The position numbers and the translations under genes were made by a program. Below the pieces are notes generated by a model. It saw only the letters and a program-made list of their open reading frames with translations. It had not been told where the DNA came from and did no database searches. Shown piece after piece: positions 18,190 through 28,312 of a stretch of DNA of 64,000 nt; within the stretch, counting starts at the first letter, position 1, and each line of letters opens with the position of its first letter. Source of the stretch: Lentimicrobiaceae bacterium (GTDB taxonomy: Bacteria > Bacteroidota > Bacteroidia > Bacteroidales > F082). Location: the NCBI GenBank assembly GCA_015061295.1, contig SUWU01000003.1:27243-91242 (forward strand), in the 5' to 3' direction.

Positions 18190-19368
18190 ATGAGATTCGA
18201 AAGATTTATTATCAAGAACAAAAAACTTTTAGTTGTATTATCTATCGTTACAGTTATAGCAATACTAATTATTATTTTAACAAAGAAAGAAGAAGTAACA
18301 CCTGTTTATCCTGTAGTAGAGATAGAGCAAGTCAAACAGGAAAATGTAGAGATATATGGAGAATATGTAGGAAGAGTAAGGGCACATCAATTTGTTGAGA
18401 TAAGAGCACGTGTTGAGGGTTATCTTGAAGAGATGCTTTTTGAAGAAGGAACACAAGTGAGTAAAGATCAGGTGCTTTTTGTCATAAATCAAGATAGATA
18501 TAAGGCGAGAGTTGATAAAGCGAAGGCACAACTTAATAAAGATAAAGCGCAAGCACGTAAAGCCGAGCGTGACCTTGAGAGAATACGCCCTTTATACACC
18601 CAAAATGCTGCAAGTCAATTAGATTTAGATAACGCAACAGCAGCATATGAGACTGCTACAGCTTCCGTTACAATGAGTGAAGCCGATTTATACCAAGCAG
18701 AATTAGAACTCGGTTATACAGAAGTCATCTCACCTATATCAGGTTATATCAGTGAGAGTCAAGTGGATTTGGGAACACTCGTAGGACCTGGAGCGAAATC
18801 GCATCTTGCAACAATAATCAAGATGGACACCGTTATGATTGATTTCAGCATGACAGCATTAGATTATCTGAAGTCAAAAGAGAGAAATGTAGAGTTAGGA
18901 CAAAGAGACACATTACGTTCATGGCAGCCTTATGTAACAATAACATTAGCCGACAACACAATATATCCACATAAAGGCTTAGTAGATTTCGCAGCGCCTC
19001 AAGTTGATGAAGTGACTGGAACTTTCTCTGTTCGTGCCGAGATGACAAATCCTGATAGAACCTTATTACCAGGACAGTTTACAAAAGTAAAACTGCTTCT
19101 CGATATGAGAGAAAACGCTAATGTCGTTCCTCTAAAATCTGTGGATATAGAAAAAGGAGGCGCATATATATATGTACTTAGAAGCGATGCCACAGTAGAG
19201 AGACGTTTCATAGAGATAGGCCCAGAGATAGGCAATAACGTTGTTGTAGAGAGAGGCTTAAGTGCAGGAGAATTTATCGTTACAGAAGGTTATCATAAAC
19301 TAATGCCAGGCGATAAAGTGGAGTTTTATTATAAGAACTCAGACACTGACTCTGACTTTGGAGGTTGA
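18190..19368 (+). CDS. RND efflux periplasmic adaptor (AcrA/MexA type)
   Basis: A 392-residue membrane fusion protein. An N-terminal hydrophobic anchor spans about residues 14-34 and has no lipobox. Lipoyl/barrel-sandwich segments flank a coiled-coil hairpin (about 100-165, ARKAERDLERIRPLYTQNAAS). Then come the beta-barrel and membrane-proximal domains (DGVT-like segment, LLPGQFTKVKL). It links the RND pump to the outer-membrane channel encoded by the next two genes. It starts the operon. Confidence 0.95.
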   Translation: MRFERFIIKNKKLLVVLSIVTVIAILIIILTKKEEVTPVYPVVEIEQVKQENVEIYGEYVGRVRAHQFVEIRARVEGYLEEMLFEEGTQVSKDQVLFVINQDRYKARVDKAKAQLNKDKAQARKAERDLERIRPLYTQNAASQLDLDNATAAYETATASVTMSEADLYQAELELGYTEVISPISGYISESQVDLGTLVGPGAKSHLATIIKMDTVMIDFSMTALDYLKSKERNVELGQRDTLRSWQPYVTITLADNTIYPHKGLVDFAAPQVDEVTGTFSVRAEMTNPDRTLLPGQFTKVKLLLDMRENANVVPLKSVDIEKGGAYIYVLRSDATVERRFIEIGPEIGNNVVVERGLSAGEFIVTEGYHKLMPGDKVEFYYKNSDTDSDFGG

Positions 19369-19398
19369 ATATTGATAGTTGACTAAATATATTTTAAG

Positions 19399-22300
19399 AT
19401 GAAAGTATCGTTTTTTATAGATAGACCCGTTTTTTCGATAGTTGTTTCTATGCTTATCGTCATAGTAGGTTTCATTGGCTTGACGATGTTGCCCATAGAT
19501 CAATATCCTCAAATAACGCCACCTGTTGTGAAGATAAGTGCTTCCTATCCTGGAGCAAGTGCCGTTACCGTGGCACAGGCTGTTGCTACACCTATAGAAC
19601 AGCAACTCAACGGAACTCCTGGAATGCTGTATATGGAGTCAACGAGTTCTAACTCAGGAGGCTTCAGTGCCTCTGTTACTTTCGACATCGATACAGATCC
19701 AGAACTTGCTGCTGTCGATATTCAGAATCGTATCAAACTCGCTGAGTCGAGGTTACCAGCAGAAGTGGTTCAGAATGGTATCAACGTGGAGAGACAGTCG
19801 CCGAGTCAACTGATGACTATATGTCTCACATCTTCAGATCCTAAATTTGACGAGATATATCTCAGCAACTTCGCCACTCTCAACGTCCTTGATCTGATAA
19901 GACGTATCCCAGGTGTAGGTAGAGTATCTAACATTGGTAGCCGTTATTATGCTATGCAGATATGGGTACAACCTGATAAATTGGCAAGCTACGGTCTTAC
20001 CATAGCTGATTTACAAAAAAGTCTTAAAGATCAGAACAGAGAATCTGCTGCTGGAGAACTTGGCAAGGCCCCAATGTCTAATGTAGATATCACAACACCA
20101 ATAACAACGCAAGGTCGTCTCTCGACTGTGAGTCAATTTGAAGAAATAGTGTTGCGAGCCAATCCAGATGGTTCTTTAATAAGGCTTCGTGACGTAGCTA
20201 GAATATCACTTGAAGCTCAGTCGTATAATACAGAAAGCGGCATCAACGGAGAGAACGCAGCAGTATTAGGCATATATATGTTGCCTGGAGCTAACGCTGT
20301 TGAAGTAGCAGAGAAAGTGAAAGAAACAATGGAAGAGATTAGTCTTAACTTTCCTGAAGGTATGAACTATGAGATTCCTTTTGATATGACAACATATATA
20401 TCAGACTCAATATCAGAGGTTTATAAAACATTATTTGAAGCATTACTTCTCGTTATCCTCGTAGTATTTCTCTCACTACAGAGCTGGAGAGCGACCTTGA
20501 TACCACTGATAGCAGTTCCCATTTCATTGATAGGAACATTCGGTTTTATGCTGTTATTCGGTTTCTCCTTAAATATCTTAACATTACTCGGATTAGTTCT
20601 TGCCATAGGCATCGTCGTCGATGACGCTATCGTAGTAGTAGAGAATGTAGAACGCATCATGGAGGAAGAACATCTGTCGGCATATCAGGCAACAAAAAAA
20701 GCGATGGAGTCACTAGTAAGTCCTCTCATAGCTACTTCATTGGTGCTGGCTGCCGTCTTTGTACCTGTTAGCTTTCTCGCTGGAATAACAGGCATCTTAT
20801 ACAAACAGTTTACGATAACCATAGTTGTGTCGGTTCTAATTTCAACGGTCGTGGCTTTGACATTGAGTCCCGTGATGTGCTCCTTGATATTGAAGCCTAA
20901 AGATAAAAATAAGAAAACCAACATAATATTTAGAACTGTTAACAATCTTTTGTTGTCAGGAGAAGAGAAATACAGTAATATCATTTCAAAAGTAGTAAGA
21001 AATCCTAAAAGAGTATTCTTCTGGTTTGGACTTGTCATCGTGTCTATTATCACGCTCCATAACATCATCCCATCTAGTTTCTTACCTGTTGAAGATCAGG
21101 GTTATTTCACTGTAGAATTAGAATTACCTGAAAATGCCACCTTGGAGCGTTCTCGTATCGTCGCCGACAGAGCTGTAGATTATCTCATGACATTAGACGA
21201 AGTGGATTATGTTCAAAGTGTTGTTGGTTCAAGTCCTCGTATCGGCACAAGTCAATCCGCCACTTCATTGACTGTCATTCTCAAGCCATGGAAGCAACGC
21301 GACAACAGCTCTATCGAAGATGTCATGGATAAAGTAAGACGAGAGTTATCTCGTTATCCAGAGGCAAAAGTATATCTCTCTTTACCTCCCGTCATACCTG
21401 GTCTCGGTTCTTCAGGTGGTTTCGAGATGCAGCTTGAAGCTCGTTCCGATGCTACCTTCGACAATCTCGTCGCCGCCACCGACACTTTGATGTATTACGC
21501 ATCTAAACGTAAAGAGTTATCAGGATTATCATCATCGTTGAAATCGGAGATACCTCAGTTATATTTCGATGTCGATAGGGATAAGGCTAAACTTGCAGGT
21601 GTTCCTATGTCAGACATATTCTCTACAATGAAAGCATATACCGGTAGCGTTTATGTTAATGATTTCAATCTCTTCAACAGAGTTTATCGCGTGTATATAC
21701 AAGCTGAAGCAGAATATCGTCAGTCGCAAAACAATATCAATCTCTTTTATGTAAAAGGTGCTAACAACTTGATGATACCTTTGACATCGTTAGGTTCCAC
21801 TTCTTATACGACAGGTCCTGGCAGCATAACACGTTTCAATATGTTCAATAGTGCAGTGATAAGAGGACAGGCGGCACAAGGTTATAGCTCAGGAGAAGCT
21901 ACTGCCATAATGGAAGAACTCGTTGAGAAACATCTTCCTAAAAATATTGGCGTTGAATGGAGTGGCCTGGCTTACCAAGAGAAACAAGCAGGAGGCAAAA
22001 CAGCCGTTGTATTAGGATTGGTGTTCGTCTTCGTATTTTTATTCCTCGCGGCTCTTTATGAAAGTTGGATGGTGCCAATATCAGTCTTGTTGTCGTTACC
22101 TGTCGCTGCTCTCGGATCGTATCTTGGCGTTTGGATATGCGGATTAGAAAACGATATATATTTTCAGATAGGTCTCGTCATGCTCATAGGTCTTGCCGCA
22201 AAAAACGCCATTCTCATAGTGGAGTTTGCTAAGTTGATGGTTGACAAAGGTGAAGACATCGTTACCTCAGCTATCTCCGCCACACGTCAGAGATTCCGTC

Positions 22301-22506
22301 CAATACTCATGACATCATTAGCATTCATCTTAGGATTGATACCGTTAGTATTATCAACAGGTCCAGGCTCTGCAAGCAGACAAGCCATAGGAACAGGAGT
22401 ATTCTTCGGAATGATATTCGCATTATTCTTTGGAGTGATACTCGTTCCTTTCTTCTTCGTTATAGTATATAAAATAAAAGCCAAATTTAAAAAATCAAAA
22501 GTATGA
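19399..22506 (+). CDS. RND multidrug efflux transporter (AcrB/HAE1 type)
   Basis: A 1035-residue proton-driven RND pump with twelve transmembrane helices and two large periplasmic loops. The start MKVSFFIDRPVFSIVVSML matches the family. In helix 4, D408-D409 in GIVVDDAIVVVENV form the proton-relay aspartate pair. K935 in GLAAKNAILIVEF of helix 10 matches the essential lysine of AcrB. This points to the drug/detergent HAE1 branch, not the heavy-metal branch. The stop overlaps the start of the outer-membrane factor gene as ATGA. Confidence 0.97.
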   Translation: MKVSFFIDRPVFSIVVSMLIVIVGFIGLTMLPIDQYPQITPPVVKISASYPGASAVTVAQAVATPIEQQLNGTPGMLYMESTSSNSGGFSASVTFDIDTDPELAAVDIQNRIKLAESRLPAEVVQNGINVERQSPSQLMTICLTSSDPKFDEIYLSNFATLNVLDLIRRIPGVGRVSNIGSRYYAMQIWVQPDKLASYGLTIADLQKSLKDQNRESAAGELGKAPMSNVDITTPITTQGRLSTVSQFEEIVLRANPDGSLIRLRDVARISLEAQSYNTESGINGENAAVLGIYMLPGANAVEVAEKVKETMEEISLNFPEGMNYEIPFDMTTYISDSISEVYKTLFEALLLVILVVFLSLQSWRATLIPLIAVPISLIGTFGFMLLFGFSLNILTLLGLVLAIGIVVDDAIVVVENVERIMEEEHLSAYQATKKAMESLVSPLIATSLVLAAVFVPVSFLAGITGILYKQFTITIVVSVLISTVVALTLSPVMCSLILKPKDKNKKTNIIFRTVNNLLLSGEEKYSNIISKVVRNPKRVFFWFGLVIVSIITLHNIIPSSFLPVEDQGYFTVELELPENATLERSRIVADRAVDYLMTLDEVDYVQSVVGSSPRIGTSQSATSLTVILKPWKQRDNSSIEDVMDKVRRELSRYPEAKVYLSLPPVIPGLGSSGGFEMQLEARSDATFDNLVAATDTLMYYASKRKELSGLSSSLKSEIPQLYFDVDRDKAKLAGVPMSDIFSTMKAYTGSVYVNDFNLFNRVYRVYIQAEAEYRQSQNNINLFYVKGANNLMIPLTSLGSTSYTTGPGSITRFNMFNSAVIRGQAAQGYSSGEATAIMEELVEKHLPKNIGVEWSGLAYQEKQAGGKTAVVLGLVFVFVFLFLAALYESWMVPISVLLSLPVAALGSYLGVWICGLENDIYFQIGLVMLIGLAAKNAILIVEFAKLMVDKGEDIVTSAISATRQRFRPILMTSLAFILGLIPLVLSTGPGSASRQAIGTGVFFGMIFALFFGVILVPFFFVIVYKIKAKFKKSKV

Positions 22507-23867
22507 AAAGATATATAATGCTTATAGTATTGGCACTGCTATTCTCTTCGTGTAAGATAGGTAAGAAATATACGAAGATAGAACTCGATATGCCTCAATA
22601 TTATTCTGAATATTCAAACGACACCACTTCTTTTTCCGACATGAAATGGTGGGAGATATATGCTGATAGCAACTTGATAAATCTCATCGATTCTACTCTT
22701 AAAAACAATAAAGACATGAAGATAGCAACAGCTAAGGTTAAGGAGATTGCTGCTTTGAAAAGAATAGATGTCGCTAATTTCTTTCCACAGATAAATGGCT
22801 CTGCATACGCTCAGAATGAAGGTCTTAACTACGGTGGCGATGATTATGGAAACGACTTTGAATTTGGAGTTAAGGCTAATATCTCATGGGAACTCGACTT
22901 ATGGGGAAATCTGCGCTGGTCTAAAGAAAAAGGTGTCGCCGAGTACCTCTCCACCATAGAAGGTCAAAGGGCTTTGATGATGAGCTTGGTGGCAGAAGTT
23001 GCAGAGAATTATTTTGACTTGATGGCACTGGATAATGAACTGCGCATCGTAAAACAGACTCTTATAGCTCGTGAAGAAGGAGTGAAATTAGCTAAAGTTC
23101 GTTTTGAGGGTGGACTAACAAGCGAGACTTCTTATCAACAAGCTCAACTTGAGTATGCCATGACAGCTACTCTCATCCCTGACTTAGAGAGAAAAATTAC
23201 CATAAAAGAGAATGAGATACTAAAGCTTGCAGGAACTTATCCTACTGTAGTTGAGAGAGTCAAATATCATAATAACTTTATCCTGCCAGACTCTATACCA
23301 TTAGGACTGCCTTCTGACTTGTTGGAACGTCGCCCTGATGTCAAGATGGCTGAACAAAAACTTATAGCAGCAAACGCATCAGTGGGTGTGGCTTATACTA
23401 ATATGTTTCCAAGAGTCGCACTAAATACTAATATCGGTTTTGAAACTGATGAGTTCAATACAATGTTGTCGTCGCCGATGTTTTTTATCGGAGCTAATCT
23501 GATGTCGCCTATTTTCAATATGGGTAAGAATCGTGCCAAACACAAGGCTCAACAATATGCTTATGAACAAGAGTGTTATAGATATGAGAAAGTCGTTATC
23601 TCTGCTTTCTATGATGTGATGAATGCAATAGTTGAGTTTAATAAGATCAAAGATATATATCACACACGTCTGATGGTAGAACAATCAGCAAAGGCTACTA
23701 TGGAACTTGCGCAACTGCAATATATTAATGGTGTTATCGGTTACTTAGATGTTTTAGATGCCCAGAGAAATTATTTCAACGCTCAGATAAGTCTCAGTAA
23801 CGCCTATCGTGACAAGCAGATTACAATGGTAAAGCTATATAAAGCCTTGGGTGGAGGATGGGAATGA
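22503..23867 (+). CDS. Outer-membrane efflux lipoprotein (OprM/NodT type)
   Basis: A 454-residue TolC-fold outer membrane factor. The signal MKRYIMLIVLALLFSSC has a lipobox cysteine at residue 17. Two OEP repeats are present, with WEIYADSNLINLIDSTL at the N-terminal side and LPSDLLERRPDVKMAEQKL typical of the NodT subfamily. It completes the tripartite pump with the adaptor and RND permease. Translation is coupled to the permease by a 4-base overlap. Confidence 0.95.
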   Translation: MKRYIMLIVLALLFSSCKIGKKYTKIELDMPQYYSEYSNDTTSFSDMKWWEIYADSNLINLIDSTLKNNKDMKIATAKVKEIAALKRIDVANFFPQINGSAYAQNEGLNYGGDDYGNDFEFGVKANISWELDLWGNLRWSKEKGVAEYLSTIEGQRALMMSLVAEVAENYFDLMALDNELRIVKQTLIAREEGVKLAKVRFEGGLTSETSYQQAQLEYAMTATLIPDLERKITIKENEILKLAGTYPTVVERVKYHNNFILPDSIPLGLPSDLLERRPDVKMAEQKLIAANASVGVAYTNMFPRVALNTNIGFETDEFNTMLSSPMFFIGANLMSPIFNMGKNRAKHKAQQYAYEQECYRYEKVVISAFYDVMNAIVEFNKIKDIYHTRLMVEQSAKATMELAQLQYINGVIGYLDVLDAQRNYFNAQISLSNAYRDKQITMVKLYKALGGGWE

Positions 23868-23934
23868 TTGACAATGACAATGATATATCACTAAAAAAAG
23901 TCATTTTCAGCGTTAAAAGTCTTAGTCTTTTCAT

Positions 23935-23942
23935 TATCTTTG
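23935..23942 (+). promoter_or_regulatory. -7 box of the OPT transporter gene
   Basis: TATCTTTG fits TAnnTTTG exactly, 25 bases before the start codon at 23968. This gives the transporter its own promoter after the efflux operon. Confidence 0.6.
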
Positions 23943-23967
23943 CTAACAAAATAAAAACTTTATTTGT

Positions 23968-25971
23968 ATGGAAAAATTAGATAATGAAAACATGAGTCTG
24001 CCAGAAAACGCGCAGCGCGAACTCGCTCCAGGTGAGGTGTATAAACCTATCTTATCTGCCGATAAGAAATATAAAGAAGTGACGGTATGGTCTGTCACCA
24101 TCGGTCTTTTGATGACGATATTGTTCTCTGCAGCAGCAGCTTATCTTGGACTTAAAGTGGGACAGGTGTTTGAAGCTGCTATCCCAATCGCTATCATCGC
24201 CATCGGTCTCTCTGGCGTGGCAAAGAAAAATGACGCCCTCTCACAAAACGTCATCATACAGTCTATCGGAGGTTGCTCCGGCGGCGTGGTGGCTGGCGCC
24301 ATCTTCACATTGCCTGCTCTTTACATCTTACAAGGTAAAGGCTACGAAATTGAAATCAATTATATGCAGGTATTCCTCGCTTCGCTTCTCGGCGGCATCT
24401 TGGGAATACTTTTTTTAATTCCTTTCAGAAAATATTTCGTCAAGGAACAACATGGCAAATTCCCGTTCCCTGAAGCAACAGCGACGACACAGGTGCTCGT
24501 CAGCGGACAGAAAAAAGGAAAGGATTCTTTATTGTTGGTCGTCAGCGGTTTGATTGGTGGCGTCTATGACTTCTTAGTTTCTACTTTCGGTTTATGGACT
24601 GAGACATTGTCAACTAAGGTGATGACATGGGGACTCGCAGTAGCTGACAGCGCAAAGCTGATGTTTAAAGTCAATGTCGGTGCTGCTGTCTTAGGTCTCG
24701 GTTATATCATCGGCTTGAAATACGCCTTCATAATTTGCTGTGGCTCAATGTTGGTATGGTTCGTCATCATTCCAGGAATGAATATCTTCTGGGGTAATGA
24801 AGTCATCGACCTTATGAACTCTGGTATCAGCATGACGATAGGGCAGATGGAGCCTGAGATGATATTCAAAGAATACGCACGTCATATCGGTATCGGCGGT
24901 ATCGCGATGGCTGGCGTGGTAAGCATCATCAAGTCGTGGGGCGTGATAAAATCGTCTGTAGGCTTGGCTGCCAACGAATTTAAAGGCAAGAAAAACAATG
25001 TGGTTGAGTCACGCACCGACAGCGACCTCTCGATGAAATTCGTCGTGATAGGTATCATCGTCGTTTTAATAATCACTTTCTTTTTCTTCTGGTTCGGCGT
25101 GGTCGGTAATGTAAAACACGCTTTGGTTGGTATCTTAGTCGTGGCAGTGATTTCATTCTTATTCACGACAGTAGCTGCTAATGCTATCGCTATCGTAGGT
25201 TCAAATCCTGTCAGTGGCATGACACTTATGACCTTGATATTGGCCTCTTTGGTGATGGTAGCTGCAGGCTTGAGCGGCGCGATGGGAATGACAGCAGCTC
25301 TTATTATCGGCGGCGTGGTATGTACCGCTTTGGCAGTCGCCGGCGCATTCATCACCGACTTGAAAGTTGGATATTGGATTGGAACGACACCTAAGAATCA
25401 GGAGATATGGAAGTTCGTCGGCGTGGCAGTAGCAGCAGCGACTGTAGCAGGCGTCATCATGGTTTTGAATAAAGCTTACGGTTTCGTGGGCGACGACGCA
25501 TTAGTGGCTCCTCAGGCAAACGCGATGTCGGCTGTCATCGAGCCTATGATGTCAGGTGGTAGCGCTCCATGGCTGTTATACGGCATCGGCGCTGTTATAG
25601 CATTGATACTAAACTTTGCAAAGATTCCAGCATTGCCATTCGCTCTCGGTATGTTTATCCCAATCGACCTCAATATTCCTTTATTGATAGGTGGCGCAAT
25701 CTCATGGTACGTAAGCACCCGCAGCGAAGACGAGGCTCTCAATAACGCACGTAACAACAGAGGTACTTTGATTGCTTCAGGTTTCATCGCAGGCGGTGCC
25801 TTGATGGGTGTTGTCAGTGCGATCTTGAAGTTCGCTAACGTAGATCTGATTGTAAGAACAGCCGACGGAACAGCCTTCGCACAAACGCCATGGGCTTCTT
25901 TGGTAGCCTTGTTCATGTATGTCGCAATCATCATTTATATGATATGGGATTCAAAACGAGTTAAGAATTAA
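23968..25971 (+). CDS. OPT-family oligopeptide transporter
   Basis: A 667-residue inner-membrane protein with about fifteen hydrophobic helices. The family signature KFPFPEATATTQVL is present near residue 165, and the N-terminal segment AAAAYLGLKVGQVFEAAIP is typical of bacterial OPT proteins. These take up oligopeptides or metal chelates. Peptidase T is encoded just downstream, so oligopeptide uptake followed by tripeptide hydrolysis is plausible. The last codons, V-K-N-stop, fall at the edge of a heptamer repeat array, and the same end occurs in the GH109 gene. Confidence 0.93.
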   Translation: MEKLDNENMSLPENAQRELAPGEVYKPILSADKKYKEVTVWSVTIGLLMTILFSAAAAYLGLKVGQVFEAAIPIAIIAIGLSGVAKKNDALSQNVIIQSIGGCSGGVVAGAIFTLPALYILQGKGYEIEINYMQVFLASLLGGILGILFLIPFRKYFVKEQHGKFPFPEATATTQVLVSGQKKGKDSLLLVVSGLIGGVYDFLVSTFGLWTETLSTKVMTWGLAVADSAKLMFKVNVGAAVLGLGYIIGLKYAFIICCGSMLVWFVIIPGMNIFWGNEVIDLMNSGISMTIGQMEPEMIFKEYARHIGIGGIAMAGVVSIIKSWGVIKSSVGLAANEFKGKKNNVVESRTDSDLSMKFVVIGIIVVLIITFFFFWFGVVGNVKHALVGILVVAVISFLFTTVAANAIAIVGSNPVSGMTLMTLILASLVMVAAGLSGAMGMTAALIIGGVVCTALAVAGAFITDLKVGYWIGTTPKNQEIWKFVGVAVAAATVAGVIMVLNKAYGFVGDDALVAPQANAMSAVIEPMMSGGSAPWLLYGIGAVIALILNFAKIPALPFALGMFIPIDLNIPLLIGGAISWYVSTRSEDEALNNARNNRGTLIASGFIAGGALMGVVSAILKFANVDLIVRTADGTAFAQTPWASLVALFMYVAIIIYMIWDSKRVKN

Positions 25972-26064
25972 CAATTAACAATTAACAATTAACAATTAAA
26001 ATTGTACAATGTAGAGACGCGTCGATGACACTAATGAAATAAACAACATGTCGTTGACACGTCT
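25961..26064. repeat. Composite repeat: TTAACAA heptamer array plus inverted repeat (copy 1)
   Basis: One TTAAGAA and four TTAACAA heptamers run from 25961 to 25995. After TTGTACAATGT comes an inverted repeat: AGACGCGTCGATGACA (26015-26030) with TGTCGTTGACACGTCT (26049-26064). Thirteen of sixteen positions pair, and the other three are wobble-compatible. The OPT stop codon lies inside the array. Copy 2 is at 57218-57311. Confidence 0.8.
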
Positions 26065-26097
26065 GAAATAAAGAATAAATAAAAATACATTAACATC

Positions 26098-27315
26098 ATG
26101 GAAAAATTATTAGATAAATTTTTAAGATATGTCTCTGTCGATACAATGTCGAATCCAGAGTCGGAGACACAGCCAAGTTCAGAGAAACAGTTTAATCTTC
26201 TCAGAATGCTTCGCGATGAACTTGAAGCCATGGGAATAAAAGCAGAACTTGATGAATTCGGTTACGTCATGGCGACAATTCCTTCTAATGTTGATAATGA
26301 AGTTCCTGCAATAGGATTCATAGCTCACGTTGATACATCACCTGATGCTTCGGGCAAAGATGTGAAGCCTCAAATCATTGAGAACTATCAAGGCGGCGAT
26401 ATCATGCTTAACGCAGAAAAAGATATAGTCCTCAAAGTGTCTGACTTCCCTGAGATGCAGAATTATATCGGCAAGACTATGATAACCACTGATGGAACTA
26501 CATTATTAGGTGCCGACGATAAAGGCGGTGTCGCAGCTATCATGTATGCCGCTCAATATCTTATGGAACATCCTGAGGTAAAACACGGAGAGATTAAAAT
26601 CGGTTTCACTCCTGATGAAGAGATAGGTCGCGGCGTGGCTAAGTTCGATGTCAAGAAGTTCGGTGCTAAATATGCTTATACCATCGACGGCGGCGAGATA
26701 GGGGAGTTGGAATACGAAAATTTCAACGCCGCCGTCGCGAAGATTCATATTCAAGGAGCTAACATCCATCCTGGCTATGCAAAAGGAAAGATGGTCAATT
26801 CTATGCAGATTGCCATGGAACTCAACGCTATGTTACCTGTAAATCAACGTCCTGAGTTTACATGTGGTTATGAGGGATTTTATCTTCTTACAGAGATAAA
26901 AGGTACTGTGGAAGAGACCTCGATGCAATACATTATCCGCGATCACGACAGAGCTAAGTTTGAAGAAAAGAAGGCTTTGATAAATTCTATCGTAGAGTTC
27001 TTGAATAAGAAATATAATGACGCTGTTAAAGTTGACATGAAAGATCAGTATTACAATATGCGTCAGGAAGTAGAGCCTCATTATTTCATCGTGGAGAAAG
27101 CTATCAAGGCTATCGAGATGGCGGGCATCAAGCCTAAGGTACAGCCTATACGTGGCGGCACCGACGGAGCTAACCTCAGCTTCATGGGATTACCTTGTCC
27201 TAACATCTTCGCTGGCGGACATAACTTCCACGGCAAATATGAATACGTGCCATTGGAAAGCATGGAGAAGGCCTCCGAAGTGATTTTGAATATTATCGGT
27301 TTGTTTGCAGAATAA
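26098..27315 (+). CDS. pepT: Peptidase T (tripeptide aminopeptidase)
   Basis: A 405-residue M20 metallopeptidase, normal PepT length. It releases the N-terminal residue of tripeptides in the cytoplasm using two zinc ions. Zinc-site motifs are FIAHVDTSPD (His, Asp), TTLLGADDKGGVAAI (bridging Asp), and TPDEEIGRG (catalytic Glu pair). The C-terminal segment IRGGTDGANLSFMGLPCPN and GGHNFHGKYE (final His) complete the site. It lies downstream of the OPT transporter, separated by a composite repeat, and 10 bases before the 5'-nucleotidase. Confidence 0.96.
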   Translation: MEKLLDKFLRYVSVDTMSNPESETQPSSEKQFNLLRMLRDELEAMGIKAELDEFGYVMATIPSNVDNEVPAIGFIAHVDTSPDASGKDVKPQIIENYQGGDIMLNAEKDIVLKVSDFPEMQNYIGKTMITTDGTTLLGADDKGGVAAIMYAAQYLMEHPEVKHGEIKIGFTPDEEIGRGVAKFDVKKFGAKYAYTIDGGEIGELEYENFNAAVAKIHIQGANIHPGYAKGKMVNSMQIAMELNAMLPVNQRPEFTCGYEGFYLLTEIKGTVEETSMQYIIRDHDRAKFEEKKALINSIVEFLNKKYNDAVKVDMKDQYYNMRQEVEPHYFIVEKAIKAIEMAGIKPKVQPIRGGTDGANLSFMGLPCPNIFAGGHNFHGKYEYVPLESMEKASEVILNIIGLFAE

Positions 27316-27325
27316 TAGAACAAAT

Positions 27326-28243
27326 ATGAATCTATCAGAAGTATTAGTCGTTGGTGTCACAGCTCGCGCCTTGTTTAATCTTGAGGCAGAGAACGACATC
27401 TTCGAGAAAGAAGGTGTTAAGAAATACAGAGAATATCAGGATAAGAACCAAGATGTTCCATTGGAAAAAGGTACGGCTTTTTATCTTGTGAAGAGTCTTT
27501 TGGAGTTGAACAAGCAGGCTCATAAACCGGTGGTTGAGGTCGTGATTATGTCGCGTAACAGCCCTGAGACTGGATTGAGGATTTTGAAATCCATAGAGAA
27601 ATATGAGCTCGGCATCACTCGTCTTGCTTTTTCTGGAGGCGAGCCTATCTCACCTTACATCGATGCTTTTGATGTCGATCTGTTTCTGTCGAAAGATGAG
27701 AAGAGCGTGCAGGCTGTCATCGACTCTCATAGTAACTGCGCAGCCGCTGTCATCTATGAGCCGCCTACCGAGTTCAATCCTGCTACTAATGTGGTCCGCA
27801 TCGCCTTCGACGCTGATGCTGTCTTATTTAACGAAGACTCTGAATTACGTTTTAAACAAGAAGGTATCGACTCATTCAGTAAATACGAGAAAGAGAATAA
27901 AGACGTACCATTACAAGAAGGTCCTTTTGCTAAATTATTGAAGAAGCTTTCTAAGATACAAGAATGTCTGCCTGTTACGGTGGAGCTGTCTCCTTTGAGA
28001 TTGGCGATAGTGTCGTCGCGTAGTGCGCCAGCTCACATGAGAGTCATCAATACTTTAAAGAAATGGGGCGTCTATGTGAATGAGGTTTATTTCCTCGGCG
28101 GGATGCCTAAAGACAAAGTCCTCAAAGCCTTCGGCGCTCACATCTTCTTCGACGACCAAGACATTCATCTCGAGAGTTCAAGTAAAGTCGTTCCTTCTGG
28201 CAAAGTGCCTTATAGCTCCGACTCTCCTTTGAAGAACATATAA
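27326..28243 (+). CDS. Cytosolic 5'-nucleotidase family protein
   Basis: A 305-residue protein of the 5'-nucleotidase family PF06189 (the cytosolic NT5C1-like group). It would dephosphorylate nucleoside 5'-monophosphates. Features include LVVGVTARALFNLEAENDIFE near the N-terminus, VRIAFDADAVLFNEDSELRF in the middle (HAD-like DADAVLF), and FFDDQDIHLE near the end. I prefer the ATG at 27326; a TTG at 27305 would overlap the pepT stop. It is the second gene of the pepT unit and ends at a strong hairpin. Confidence 0.88.
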   Translation: MNLSEVLVVGVTARALFNLEAENDIFEKEGVKKYREYQDKNQDVPLEKGTAFYLVKSLLELNKQAHKPVVEVVIMSRNSPETGLRILKSIEKYELGITRLAFSGGEPISPYIDAFDVDLFLSKDEKSVQAVIDSHSNCAAAVIYEPPTEFNPATNVVRIAFDADAVLFNEDSELRFKQEGIDSFSKYEKENKDVPLQEGPFAKLLKKLSKIQECLPVTVELSPLRLAIVSSRSAPAHMRVINTLKKWGVYVNEVYFLGGMPKDKVLKAFGAHIFFDDQDIHLESSSKVVPSGKVPYSSDSPLKNI

Positions 28244-28255
28244 AATCAAATAAAA

Positions 28256-28290
28256 AAGAGCATCATGAATAAAAATCTTGATGCTCTTCT
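28256..28290. terminator. Convergent terminator between the 5'-nucleotidase and speA
   Basis: AAGAGCATCA (28256-28265) pairs perfectly with TGATGCTCTT (28279-28288). An A run precedes it and T-rich sequence follows, so it can serve both convergent genes. Confidence 0.85.
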
Positions 28291-28312
28291 TATTTTATAT
28301 CATAAATATATC

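Noticed and set aside
24882..25355. 157-residue minus-strand frame opposite the OPT gene
   Set aside because: Ala/Thr/Pro-rich shadow of a membrane-protein gene with clear motifs on the other strand.
25961..25995. Heptamer array as a CRISPR
   Set aside because: Seven-base perfect units without spacers and no cas genes; it is a simple tandem repeat.
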